Of a stretch of 25,501 nucleotides of DNA, positions 15,877 through 22,992 are shown one piece after another (the stretch's first letter is position 1; every line of letters begins with the position of its first letter). Source of the stretch: Chloroflexota bacterium (GTDB lineage: Bacteria; Chloroflexota; Limnocylindria; Limnocylindrales; CSP1-4). The stretch covers positions 1 through 25,501 of the forward strand of contig JAGDMV010000003.1 in assembly GCA_017860675.1 (NCBI GenBank), written 5' to 3'. Made by a program: the position numbers and the translations under genes. Below the pieces are notes generated by a model, which had not been told where the DNA came from, did not search any database, and saw nothing but the letters and a program-made list of their open reading frames with translations.

Positions 15877-17050
15877 GCCCGCGGCCCGCGGCCAGGACGT
15901 GCCCGGCGGCTCGACGATCGGCCTGGTCGTCAACCCGATCGCCGGGATCGGGGGCCGGGTCGGCCTCAAGGGCAGCGACGGCGCGGCGACCGTCGAGCGC
16001 GCGCTGGCGCTCGGGGCCGTCCCGGGAGCGAACCGGCGGGCGGTCGAGGCGCTGCTCCGGTTGCGCCTGGCGTGGCCGGCGGGGCGGCCGCTCCCCAGGA
16101 TCCTGGCCGCGCCCGGCGAGATGGGGGAGCGGGCGGCCCGCGAGGCGGGTCACGATCCGGTGGCGGCGGGCGAGGTCGGGCCTGGGCCGACCACCGCTGC
16201 GGACACCCGCCGCCTGGCGGCCGCACTCGTGGAACACGGTGTGGACCTCCTCCTCGTGGCCGGAGGGGACGGCACGGCCCGCGACGTGCACGACGCGATC
16301 GGGGGTCGGGGAGTCGTCCTCGGCATTCCGGCCGGGGTGAAGATCCAGTCGGCCGTCTTCGCGACGAGCCCGGCTGCGGCCGGCGAGCTCGCCTCCGAGT
16401 TCCTCGCCGCCGGCCGGCCCCGGACCATCGAGCGCGAGGTGCTCGACCTCGACGAGGATGCCTACCGGGATGGGCGCATCGCCCCACGCCTGTACGGGAC
16501 GCTGCGCGTGCCTGCCGGCCGGCGAGTCCAGGGCCGCAAGTCGCCGTCGCCGCCGGAGGATGCCGTCACCATGGCCGGCATCGCCGCCGACCTCGCCGAG
16601 CGGCTCGTCCCCGGGGATCGCTATGTCCTCGGCCCGGGCACGACCGTCCGGGCGATTGCCGAGCGGCTCGGCGTCCCCAAGACGCTCGTCGGCGTCGACG
16701 TCGTGCTCGCCGAGGAGGGTGGGCGGGCGCGGCTCGTCGCGGCCGATGTCGGCGAGCGGGAGCTGCTGGCGACGGTCGCCGCAGGCCCCGCCTGGATCGT
16801 CGTCACGCCGATCGGTGGCCAGGGGTTCATCCTCGGCCGCGGCAACCAGCCGATCTCGCCGGCGGTCGTGCGGGCGATCGGCCCCGAGCACATCATCATC
16901 GTGGCGACCGCGGCCAAGCTGGCAGCGCTCGGTGGGCGGCCGCTCATCGTCGACTCGGGCGAGGCGGCGCTCGACGCGGCACTCTGCGGCCACGTTACCG
17001 TGCTATCAGGCTACCGTGATGCCGCGGTAGTGCGGCTCGAGGCCGCCTGA
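15869..17050 (+). CDS. AcoX/COG3199-type NAD kinase-like protein
   Basis: A 393-residue protein. The N-terminal GLVVNPIAGIGGRVGLKGSDG is the family hallmark, and GGDGT (132-136) is the phosphate-binding motif shared with NAD and diacylglycerol kinases. VLGIPAGVKIQSAVFATSP and a C-terminal VVTPIGGQGFILGRGNQP also fit. COG3199 members are predicted ATP- or polyphosphate-dependent NAD kinases. AcoX relatives sit in acetoin operons with an unsettled role. GTG 15869 overlaps the end of the GcvPB-like gene by 8 nt. It may supply NADP to the neighbouring dehydrogenases, or phosphorylate the pathway substrate. A general house-keeping NAD kinase seems less likely given this location. Confidence 0.75.
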   Translation: MAEPAARGQDVPGGSTIGLVVNPIAGIGGRVGLKGSDGAATVERALALGAVPGANRRAVEALLRLRLAWPAGRPLPRILAAPGEMGERAAREAGHDPVAAGEVGPGPTTAADTRRLAAALVEHGVDLLLVAGGDGTARDVHDAIGGRGVVLGIPAGVKIQSAVFATSPAAAGELASEFLAAGRPRTIEREVLDLDEDAYRDGRIAPRLYGTLRVPAGRRVQGRKSPSPPEDAVTMAGIAADLAERLVPGDRYVLGPGTTVRAIAERLGVPKTLVGVDVVLAEEGGRARLVAADVGERELLATVAAGPAWIVVTPIGGQGFILGRGNQPISPAVVRAIGPEHIIIVATAAKLAALGGRPLIVDSGEAALDAALCGHVTVLSGYRDAAVVRLEAA

Positions 17051-17060
17051 CCGCGGCAAC

Positions 17061-17089
17061 CACCCGGGTGCGGTGCGAACGGCCCGTTC
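17061..17089. promoter_or_regulatory. Two adjacent palindromes before the second SDR gene
   Basis: CACCCGGGTG (17061-17070) is a perfect 10-bp palindrome. GAACGGCCCGTTC (17077-17089) is a 6-bp inverted repeat around one base. Both fill the 57-nt gap between the NAD-kinase-like gene and the AAAGGAGGA ribosome site. They could be an operator pair; chance is plausible at this GC content. Confidence 0.25.
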
Positions 17090-17107
17090 CCGCGAAAGGA
17101 GGACACG

Positions 17108-17869
17108 ATGGGCCAGCTCGACGGGCGTCGGACGATCGTCACCGGCGGGGCGTCGGGCATCGGCCGGGCGACCGCCGAGGTCCTGGCGGCGGAGGGCGCG
17201 ATCGTCCTGGTCGCCGACATCGATCTGGCCGGGGCCGAGGCTGTCGCCACCGGGATCCGCGAGCGCGGCGGGCAGGCGATGGCCGTTCCCTGCGACGTGA
17301 CCCGCGACGACGACAACCGGAACATGGTCGCGGTCGCGACCTCGGAGCTCGGCGGCCTCGATATCCTCGTCGCCTGCGCGGGGGTCGTCCGCAGGGCCGA
17401 CGTCGTTGACACGACTGCGGCCGACTGGGACCGGGTGATGGCGGTCAACGTCAAGTCGGTCTACCTGGCCGCCCACCACGCGGTGCCGGTCATGGCCCGC
17501 GGCGGCGGCGGCTCGATCGTCACCATCGGCTCGGGCTGGGGCCTCAAGGGCGGCGACAAGGCAGTCGCCTACTGTGCCTCGAAGGGTGCGGTCGTGAACA
17601 TGACCCGGGCCCTGGCGATCGACCACGGTCCCCAGAACATCCGGGTCAACTGCGTCTGCCCGGGCGACACCGACACGCCCCTGCTGCGGAGCGAGGCAGG
17701 CCAGCTCGGGGTGGACGAGGGGACCTTCCTGGCGGAATCGGCACGCCGGCCGCTTGCCCGCCTCGGTCGCCCGGAGGACGCCGCCCAGGCTGTCCTCTAC
17801 CTCGTGTCCGACGCGGCCGCCTGGGTCACCGGGACGACTGTGGTGGTCGACGGCGGCGGCATCGCCTGA
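17108..17869 (+). CDS. Short-chain dehydrogenase/reductase
   Basis: A 253-residue classical SDR with cofactor motif TGGASGIG, strand LVADIDL (acidic, NAD-type), CAG in place of NAG, catalytic Ser in TIGSGWG, and Tyr155/Lys159 in YCASK. The C terminus ends VTGTTVVVDGGG. ATG 17108 has a strong AAAGGAGGA just upstream. It is not close to the other SDR in the block and probably acts on a second hydroxyl/keto intermediate. The substrate is unknown. Confidence 0.88.
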   Translation: MGQLDGRRTIVTGGASGIGRATAEVLAAEGAIVLVADIDLAGAEAVATGIRERGGQAMAVPCDVTRDDDNRNMVAVATSELGGLDILVACAGVVRRADVVDTTAADWDRVMAVNVKSVYLAAHHAVPVMARGGGGSIVTIGSGWGLKGGDKAVAYCASKGAVVNMTRALAIDHGPQNIRVNCVCPGDTDTPLLRSEAGQLGVDEGTFLAESARRPLARLGRPEDAAQAVLYLVSDAAAWVTGTTVVVDGGGIA

Positions 17870-17922
17870 GCCCGGGCCAGCGCGGCCGCGGTTCAGGCTG
17901 CCATCGCCGCCAGCGGGCCCCG

Positions 17923-17931
17923 TGCGACAAT
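17923..17931 (+). promoter_or_regulatory. Possible extended -10 box before the 109-residue protein gene
   Basis: TGC-GACAAT (hexamer 17926-17931) has the TGC extension seen before lipB and pyrR. It would give a leader of roughly 60 nt before GTG 17998, in a 128-nt gap with no other visible signal. Confidence 0.3.
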
Positions 17932-17997
17932 ACGCCCGCGCGCCAGGTTCACGGACCCGGCACGCGTCGCTGTCACTCGCGCCTGGAGGTTCGCCTC

Positions 17998-18327
17998 GTG
18001 CCCGTGCTCGCCACCTTCTTCTCGGTCCGGCGTGGGCGTGACCCGTTCTTCAAGTTCTTCATGAAGACCCTCTTCAAGGGCCAGATGAAGGAGTACGAGG
18101 AGAAGTTCGGAATCAAGTTCCTGGGCTGGTACAACGTGGCCTACGGCTGGGATTTCGACAACGTGATCTTCCTGGACCTGCCCGACTACGCCACGATCGA
18201 CAAGCTGGAGGCGGACGAGGGGGCCCGGGCGATCGGGCACCGGGCTGGCGAGTGGATGTTCCAGCGCCACCACTCGATGTTCCTGCGGGAGCGTCTGAGC
18301 CCGGACATGACCAGGTACCTCGGCTGA
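17998..18327 (+). CDS. Small uncharacterised protein, possibly dimeric alpha/beta-barrel type
   Basis: A 109-residue protein I do not recognise by family name. It begins with a strand (VLATFFSVRRGR), then an aromatic/basic helix (FFKFFMKTLFKGQMKEYEEKF), strand FLGWYNVAYG and strand NVIFLDLPDYATIDKL, then a helix and RHHSMFLRERLS. This beta-alpha-beta-beta-alpha order resembles ferredoxin-like dimeric alpha+beta barrels (NIPSNAP or EthD-like proteins), which bind or convert small molecules; that is inference. GTG 17998 has GGAGG (17985-17989) 8 nt upstream. Next gene starts 16 nt after its stop. Confidence 0.6.
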   Translation: MPVLATFFSVRRGRDPFFKFFMKTLFKGQMKEYEEKFGIKFLGWYNVAYGWDFDNVIFLDLPDYATIDKLEADEGARAIGHRAGEWMFQRHHSMFLRERLSPDMTRYLG

Positions 18328-18343
18328 GGGAGGAGACCCGACC

Positions 18344-19201
18344 ATGGACGTGAACCGCAACGACCTGCTCGGCGCGCTCGCCCGCGGTGCGGCCCTCGAG
18401 CGGACCGAGTTTCTGGTCCAGGCGACCACCCAGCTGCAGCGCTTCCTGGATGAGAACGCCGGCCGGATCGCCGAGCTCGGCGGCCTGACCCTGATCGACG
18501 ACGAGCCCGACTACCTGTCGGTTGCGCCCGACTCCAGCTTCCGCAGCCGCGCTCGCTTCCAGGACGAGGTCACCGGCGAGTGGATCAGCGAGACCGAGGT
18601 GATCGAAAGCGCCGCCGAGCTGGTCGAGCTGTACAACCCGGCCGACGTGTTCGCCGCATTCGCCGAGGCCGCCCGCGAGGCCGCCGGCCTGCCGGCCGAG
18701 CCGACCGGCGCCGAGGAGATGCTCGAGGTGGCAGGCATCTCGCCCGAGGAGACGGTCACCCTCGACGCAGGCTACGCCGCGGCGGCCGACGAGTGGGCCG
18801 CGACCCAGGGCGCCGAGCTCGAGTCACCCACCACGCCGGAGGGCGCCGCCCACCGCCTCTACGACCTGTCGCTCACCTTCCAGGAGCGGAGCCAGGTCTC
18901 CGAGGCCAACCTGGTCGAACAGTTCGAGCACGCCGCCAGCCTGCTGGCCGAGCACCTCGGCGACATCATCGTGATCGACGACGAGGATGAGCGCCTCACC
19001 CTGCGGGCCGACGGCCGCCTCGTCGGCGAGGTCGTCCCCGAGGATGCCGACGGGCAGTGGCGGCGGCTCGAGAGCCCGGAGGAGCTGGTCGAGTTCTACG
19101 ATCCGACCGATGTGTTCGGCGACGTGGCCGACGCGATCGCCGATGCCTACCCGCACGTCGCCCCCGAGTTCGACGACGAGGGTGGAGAGCAGGAGCGCTA
19201 G
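18344..19201 (+). CDS. Acidic uncharacterised protein with two internal repeats
   Basis: A 285-residue, strongly acidic, cytoplasmic-looking protein with no family I can name. It is built from two related halves, about residues 22-114 and 185-270. Anchors are LTLIDDEPDYLSV (48-60) against IIVIDDEDERLTL (208-220), GEW (78-80) against GQW (237-239), and ESAAELVELYNPADVF (88-103) against ESPEELVEFYDPTDVF (243-258). An Ala/Glu-rich linker joins them. ATG 18344 has GGGAGGAG upstream. It is the last gene before pyrK, and there is no signal peptide or membrane segment. Confidence 0.7.
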   Translation: MDVNRNDLLGALARGAALERTEFLVQATTQLQRFLDENAGRIAELGGLTLIDDEPDYLSVAPDSSFRSRARFQDEVTGEWISETEVIESAAELVELYNPADVFAAFAEAAREAAGLPAEPTGAEEMLEVAGISPEETVTLDAGYAAAADEWAATQGAELESPTTPEGAAHRLYDLSLTFQERSQVSEANLVEQFEHAASLLAEHLGDIIVIDDEDERLTLRADGRLVGEVVPEDADGQWRRLESPEELVEFYDPTDVFGDVADAIADAYPHVAPEFDDEGGEQER

Positions 19202-19249
19202 CAGGGCGCGGGCTCGCGGTCGCCGCCTCCACGGGCTCCGGTCCAGCCG

Positions 19250-20134
19250 ATGACGATGCGCCTGGTCGACGCCGAGCTCCTCGAGAGCCGCGAGATCCTG
19301 CCCGGCCAGTTTCTCCAGCACTACCACGCACCGGCCCTGGCCACAGCGGCCCGGGCCGGGCAGTTCGTCCACGTTCGCACCGGCGACTGGTCCGGGCTCG
19401 TCCTCCGCCGCCCGTTCACCATCAACACGGTCGACCGGGCGACGGGGGTGCTGTCGATCCACTTCCGCGAGGTGGGCCGGGGCACGGCCTGGATGAGCCG
19501 CCTCCGGGCCGGCGAGCAGCTCTCCATGCTCGGGCCGCTCGGCCAGGGTTTCCAGCTCGACCCGCGGAGCCGCCACGTTCTCCTCGTCGCCGGGGGCCTG
19601 GGCGTCGCCGACGTCCGCATGCTGGCCGACGAAGCCCTGGCCGACGGCCGCCAGGTCGTGCTGCTATACGGGTGCCGGGCCGCATCCGAGGTCTACCCGA
19701 GCTCGCTCCTGCCGGACGAGGTCGAGTACCTGGTGGCGACCGAGGACGGCAGCGTCGGCCACCACGGCCTCGTCACCGACCTCGTCACCGACTACGAGGC
19801 CTGGGCCGACCAGGCCTTCGCCTGCGGACCGCTGCCGATGCTGGCCGCCCTCGCCCGTCTCGCCGCCGGTCGCAAGGCCCGTCTGGGAGTCGCAACCCTG
19901 GGCCGCAAGCGCGGCGGGGGGAGGCCGGCCGTGATCGGCTCGCCCGCCGCGCGCCGCAAGGCGTTCCTGCAGGTGGCACTCGAGCAGCACATGGGCTGCG
20001 CCGTCGGCGCCTGCCTGGGCTGCGCCGTCTGGGGCGTGGCCGGACCGCAGCGCGTCTGTCGCGAGGGCCCGGTCTTCGCCGCCGACGAGATCGACTGGGA
20101 GGCGACTGTCGGGGGAGCGACCGGGAAGCGGTGA
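19250..20134 (+). CDS. pyrK: Dihydroorotate dehydrogenase electron-transfer subunit PyrK
   Basis: A 294-residue flavin/2Fe-2S protein that carries electrons from dihydroorotate dehydrogenase B to NAD. RRPFTIN binds FAD, LLVAGGLGVADVRML is the NAD-binding loop, and Cys250-x4-Cys255-x2-Cys258-x11-Cys270 (GCAVGACLGC) ligates the cluster. It is longer than usual: a basic segment of about 30 residues (RKARLGV...ARRKAF) is inserted just before the EQHMGC cluster motif. ATG 19250 lacks a clear ribosome-binding site; ATG 19256 is in frame. pyrD starts 4 nt after the stop, as expected for partners. Confidence 0.92.
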   Translation: MTMRLVDAELLESREILPGQFLQHYHAPALATAARAGQFVHVRTGDWSGLVLRRPFTINTVDRATGVLSIHFREVGRGTAWMSRLRAGEQLSMLGPLGQGFQLDPRSRHVLLVAGGLGVADVRMLADEALADGRQVVLLYGCRAASEVYPSSLLPDEVEYLVATEDGSVGHHGLVTDLVTDYEAWADQAFACGPLPMLAALARLAAGRKARLGVATLGRKRGGGRPAVIGSPAARRKAFLQVALEQHMGCAVGACLGCAVWGVAGPQRVCREGPVFAADEIDWEATVGGATGKR

Positions 20135-20138
20135 TGGA

Positions 20139-21347
20139 GTGAAGGCGAAGAAGCGGGTCGTCACGTCCGGCAAGGAGCGCCCGGTCGAGAAGCCGAAGCG
20201 CAGGCCGACGACCAGGACCATCAGGAGCGCGCTGGTCGGGCCGAAGCCGGCGAAGGGATCCCGTCCGGGGCCTCCGCAGGTCGCGGCGCCGGCCGTGGTG
20301 CCGCCGGTGGCCGCCCTCGGCGGGCCGGCGCTCGTCCCACCCCCGGCCGGGCCACGGGCGAGGCGCCCCGGCGAGCTCGACCCGGCGGCGGTCGACCTTC
20401 GCGCCGACCTGGGCCGCGGGCTCGTGCTGGCCAACCCGGTGCTCGTCGCCTCGGGCACCTTCGGCTACGGCGTGGAGTACGCGGACGTCGTCGACATCGG
20501 CCGCCTGGGGGCGATCTGCTGCAAGGGGACCACCCTCAACCCGCGGCTTGGCAACCCGCCGCCGCGGGTGACCGAGACGCCGGCCGGGATGCTCAACTCG
20601 ATCGGGCTCCAGAACCCGGGCGTCGACGCCGTGCTCGAGCGCTACGCGCCCCTCTGGGCCGGCTGGTCGACGCCGGTGCTGGTGAACGTGGCCGGCGAGT
20701 CGATCGAGGAGTACGTGGGCGTCGTCCGCCGGCTCGAGGGGGTGCCCGGGGTGGCCGGCATCGAGCTCAACATCAGCTGCCCGAACGTTGGCAAGGGCGG
20801 TCTCCAGTTCGCCATCGACGCCGAGGCGGCCGCGGCAGTCACCCGGGCGGTCCGCCGGGTGACTGAGCTGCCCCTCATCGTGAAGCTGAGCCCCAACGTG
20901 GCCGACGTCCGGCCGATTGCCACGGCCATCGCCGCGGCCGGCGCCGACGCCCTGTCGGCCATCAACACGCTCTCGGGCATGGCCCTGCGGCCCGACCGGA
21001 CTGGGCCCTTCTTGGGCAACACGTATGGGGGCTTGTCCGGGCCGGCCATCAAGCCGGTCGCGCTCCGGATCGTGTACGAGGTGACCCAGGTGGTCGATAT
21101 CCCGGTGATCGCCATCGGCGGGATCACCGGGCTCGACGACGTGCTCGACTTCCTGGCGGTCGGGGCGGTGGCGGTCCAGGTCGGCACGGCCATCTTCGCC
21201 GACCCGGGATTGCCGGTCCGGCTGGTGGACGAGCTGCGCCGGCAGTGCGCCGTGGACGGGCACGGGTCGTACCGCCCGCTGATCGGGACGGCCCTGCCGC
21301 GCCGTCCGGGCGCGCCCTCTGCCCGGGGCGCCGAGTACCGCCCGTAA
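20139..21347 (+). CDS. pyrD: Dihydroorotate dehydrogenase (class 1B) with N-terminal extension
   Basis: A 402-residue FMN enzyme oxidising dihydroorotate to orotate. The core begins near residue 88 (VDLRADLGRGLVLANPVLVASGTFGYG). It has the catalytic Cys214 in LNISCPNVGKGG, the PAGMLNSIGLQN loop and AIGGITGLDD. Class 1B is supported by the adjoining pyrK. About 85 residues precede the core: a Lys/Arg-rich part (KKRVVTSGKERPVEKPKRRP) then Pro/Ala-rich sequence. Codons there end in G/C, so it appears truly coding, but a later start such as a GTG near 20295 cannot be excluded. GTG 20139 lies 4 nt past the pyrK stop. Confidence 0.92.
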   Translation: MKAKKRVVTSGKERPVEKPKRRPTTRTIRSALVGPKPAKGSRPGPPQVAAPAVVPPVAALGGPALVPPPAGPRARRPGELDPAAVDLRADLGRGLVLANPVLVASGTFGYGVEYADVVDIGRLGAICCKGTTLNPRLGNPPPRVTETPAGMLNSIGLQNPGVDAVLERYAPLWAGWSTPVLVNVAGESIEEYVGVVRRLEGVPGVAGIELNISCPNVGKGGLQFAIDAEAAAAVTRAVRRVTELPLIVKLSPNVADVRPIATAIAAAGADALSAINTLSGMALRPDRTGPFLGNTYGGLSGPAIKPVALRIVYEVTQVVDIPVIAIGGITGLDDVLDFLAVGAVAVQVGTAIFADPGLPVRLVDELRRQCAVDGHGSYRPLIGTALPRRPGAPSARGAEYRP

Positions 21348-21378
21348 GGCAGGGCAGGGGCGGGGTAGGGCGTCGCCG

Positions 21379-21891
21379 ATGTGCCCGGCCGAGGCGCTGA
21401 GCTTCCTGCTTGCGGGCCTCACTCTCGCGCTGGCGGCGACCTTCGCGGTCAGCGTCCTCGTCTGCCTGGGAGTCCTCCTGCGGCCGGCGGAGGCGGCCGC
21501 CGAGGGCTCGCTGGGACGCTTCGCGACTCGCCACCTCCGGGCGCATCACGGTGTCGCGCCGGACGCCCCGCGCTGGGCCTGTCGCGCCTGTCACTCGGTG
21601 AACGAGGCGACGGCCACGGCCTGCTATTCGTGCGCCGCCGCCGCTGTCGTTGCCGCCCAGCCGATCGCGCCCGCTGCCGGCGAGACTTTCCAGCGGGCAC
21701 CGCGTCAAAACCGTTTCGATCCATCGCGCTACCGCGGACCGGGAGCCCCGAGCCCGGGCGCGCAGGACGACGGCGGCGAGGGATCGGCCGGCGTGACCGC
21801 GACGCGGGCTGGAGTCGCCGGCACGACGACGATGTCTGGGGCCGCCGGGATCTCGCAGCCGGGCGACCAAGAAGAGGGCGAACCATCGTGA
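21379..21891 (+). CDS. Membrane protein with RanBP2-type zinc finger
   Basis: A 170-residue protein with one N-terminal membrane segment (about 7-35, FLLAGLTLALAATFAVSVLVCLGVLL). A zinc ribbon follows: Trp66-x-Cys68-x2-Cys71-x3-Asn75-x6-Cys82-x2-Cys85. That is the exact W-x-C-x2-C-x3-N-x6-C-x2-C signature of RanBP2-type fingers. The tail is a disordered Gly/Ala/Pro-rich stretch. A weak TAGGGC lies 7 nt upstream of ATG 21379, so it may be leaderless. No function is assigned; the finger may bind protein or RNA at the membrane. It occupies the place where pyrF often sits. Confidence 0.65.
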   Translation: MCPAEALSFLLAGLTLALAATFAVSVLVCLGVLLRPAEAAAEGSLGRFATRHLRAHHGVAPDAPRWACRACHSVNEATATACYSCAAAAVVAAQPIAPAAGETFQRAPRQNRFDPSRYRGPGAPSPGAQDDGGEGSAGVTATRAGVAGTTTMSGAAGISQPGDQEEGEPS

Positions 21892-21913
21892 GCCCGGCCC
21901 GGGTGGGATCGCC

Positions 21914-22213
21914 ATGAGCGCCGGCGTCACCCTGCTCCTGTTTGGCTGGCTCCTGGCGATCAACGTCGTCACCGCGATTGCCTATGCGTACGACAAGCTG
22001 GCCGCTCAGCGGGGTGGGCGGCGGATCCGGGAGCGGACCCTGTGGACCCTCTGCTTCGCCGGCGGCGTCGGGGGAGCCTGGCTCGTCTTCTTCGGGATGC
22101 GCCACAAGACGCAGCACCGCTCGTTCTGGGTCGTTCAGGTGGCGGCGACGGTGGCCTGGGTCGCGATCCTCGTGTGGGCGCTTGCCGGCGGAGCGATCTG
22201 GGGCCCGGCGTGA
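21914..22213 (+). CDS. DUF1294 family membrane protein
   Basis: A 99-residue protein with three hydrophobic stretches and the DUF1294 hallmarks: NVVTAIAYAYDKLAAQRGGRRIRERTL, then the GGxGGAW segment and FGMRHKTQHRSFW. Function of the family is unknown. ATG 21914 lies 22 nt after the zinc-finger gene. A 46-nt gap holding the pyrE promoter follows. Confidence 0.85.
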   Translation: MSAGVTLLLFGWLLAINVVTAIAYAYDKLAAQRGGRRIRERTLWTLCFAGGVGGAWLVFFGMRHKTQHRSFWVVQVAATVAWVAILVWALAGGAIWGPA

Positions 22214-22247
22214 CGGTGCCTCGCGTGATGGGGCGGAGCAGCGACCC

Positions 22248-22253
22248 TAGAAT
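22248..22253 (+). promoter_or_regulatory. Leaderless -10 box of pyrE
   Basis: TAGAAT ends 6 nt before ATG 22260, with no Shine-Dalgarno sequence between. This suggests pyrE also has its own leaderless transcript, outside PyrR control of the leader at 5364. Confidence 0.55.
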
Positions 22254-22259
22254 GCGGCC

Positions 22260-22961
22260 ATGACCACGATCAAGCCCGCCACCCAGCTCGCCGCCAGGGC
22301 CGCCATCGCAGCCCGCACCGAAGCCCTGTTCCGTTCTGCAGGCGCACTGCGCGACGGGCACTTCCTGCTCAAATCAGGCCGCCACGGCGACCGCTACCTG
22401 GAGAAGTTCCTCGTCCTCCAGGACCCTGCCGTCACCAGCGAGCTCTGCGGCTATTTCGCCGCCGAGGCGCGCGACCACGACGGCCGGCCGCTGGTCGACC
22501 TCGTTGCCGGCCCGACGACGGGCGGCGTGATCCTCGCCTTCGAGACGGCCCGTCAGCTCGGCGTGCGCGGCATCTTTGCCGAGGAAGTCCGGGACGCCGA
22601 CGGCAGCGCCCGGCGCGAGTTCCGGCGCGGCTTCCGCATCGAGCCGGGCGAGCGGGTCCTGCTGGTCGACGACATCCTGACGACCGGCGGGTCGCTGGTC
22701 TCGATGCTCCCCGCAGTCGAGGCCGCTGGCGGCGAGATCGTCGCCTGCCTGGTGCTGGCCGATCGCTCCGGCGGTCGGGCGACGCTCACCTCGACCGCGA
22801 GCGGGCGGGTCTACCCGCTCCGGGGCTTGTGGGCTCCCGAGATCCCCATCTTCGATCCCGGCCCGGCCACCTGCCCCGGTTGCGCGGCCGGCATGCCGCT
22901 CTATGCCCCGGGCAGCACGGGCGCCGTCGGGGCCGTGTACCGCTCTGCCGACGCAGGCTGA
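22260..22961 (+). CDS. pyrE: Orotate phosphoribosyltransferase
   Basis: A 233-residue enzyme adding ribose phosphate from PRPP to orotate, giving OMP. LKSGRHGDRYLEKFLVLQ is the substrate-side loop, and VLLVDDILTTGGS (133-145) is the PRPP motif. The C-terminal FDPGPATCPGCAAGMPLYAPG, with a CxxC, is typical of one OPRT subfamily. OMP decarboxylase (pyrF) is not in the window. ATG 22260 is fixed by the -10 box 6 nt upstream. Confidence 0.94.
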   Translation: MTTIKPATQLAARAAIAARTEALFRSAGALRDGHFLLKSGRHGDRYLEKFLVLQDPAVTSELCGYFAAEARDHDGRPLVDLVAGPTTGGVILAFETARQLGVRGIFAEEVRDADGSARREFRRGFRIEPGERVLLVDDILTTGGSLVSMLPAVEAAGGEIVACLVLADRSGGRATLTSTASGRVYPLRGLWAPEIPIFDPGPATCPGCAAGMPLYAPGSTGAVGAVYRSADAG

Positions 22962-22992
22962 CCGAGGCGCGCTCGGCGACGGTGAGCCGGCG

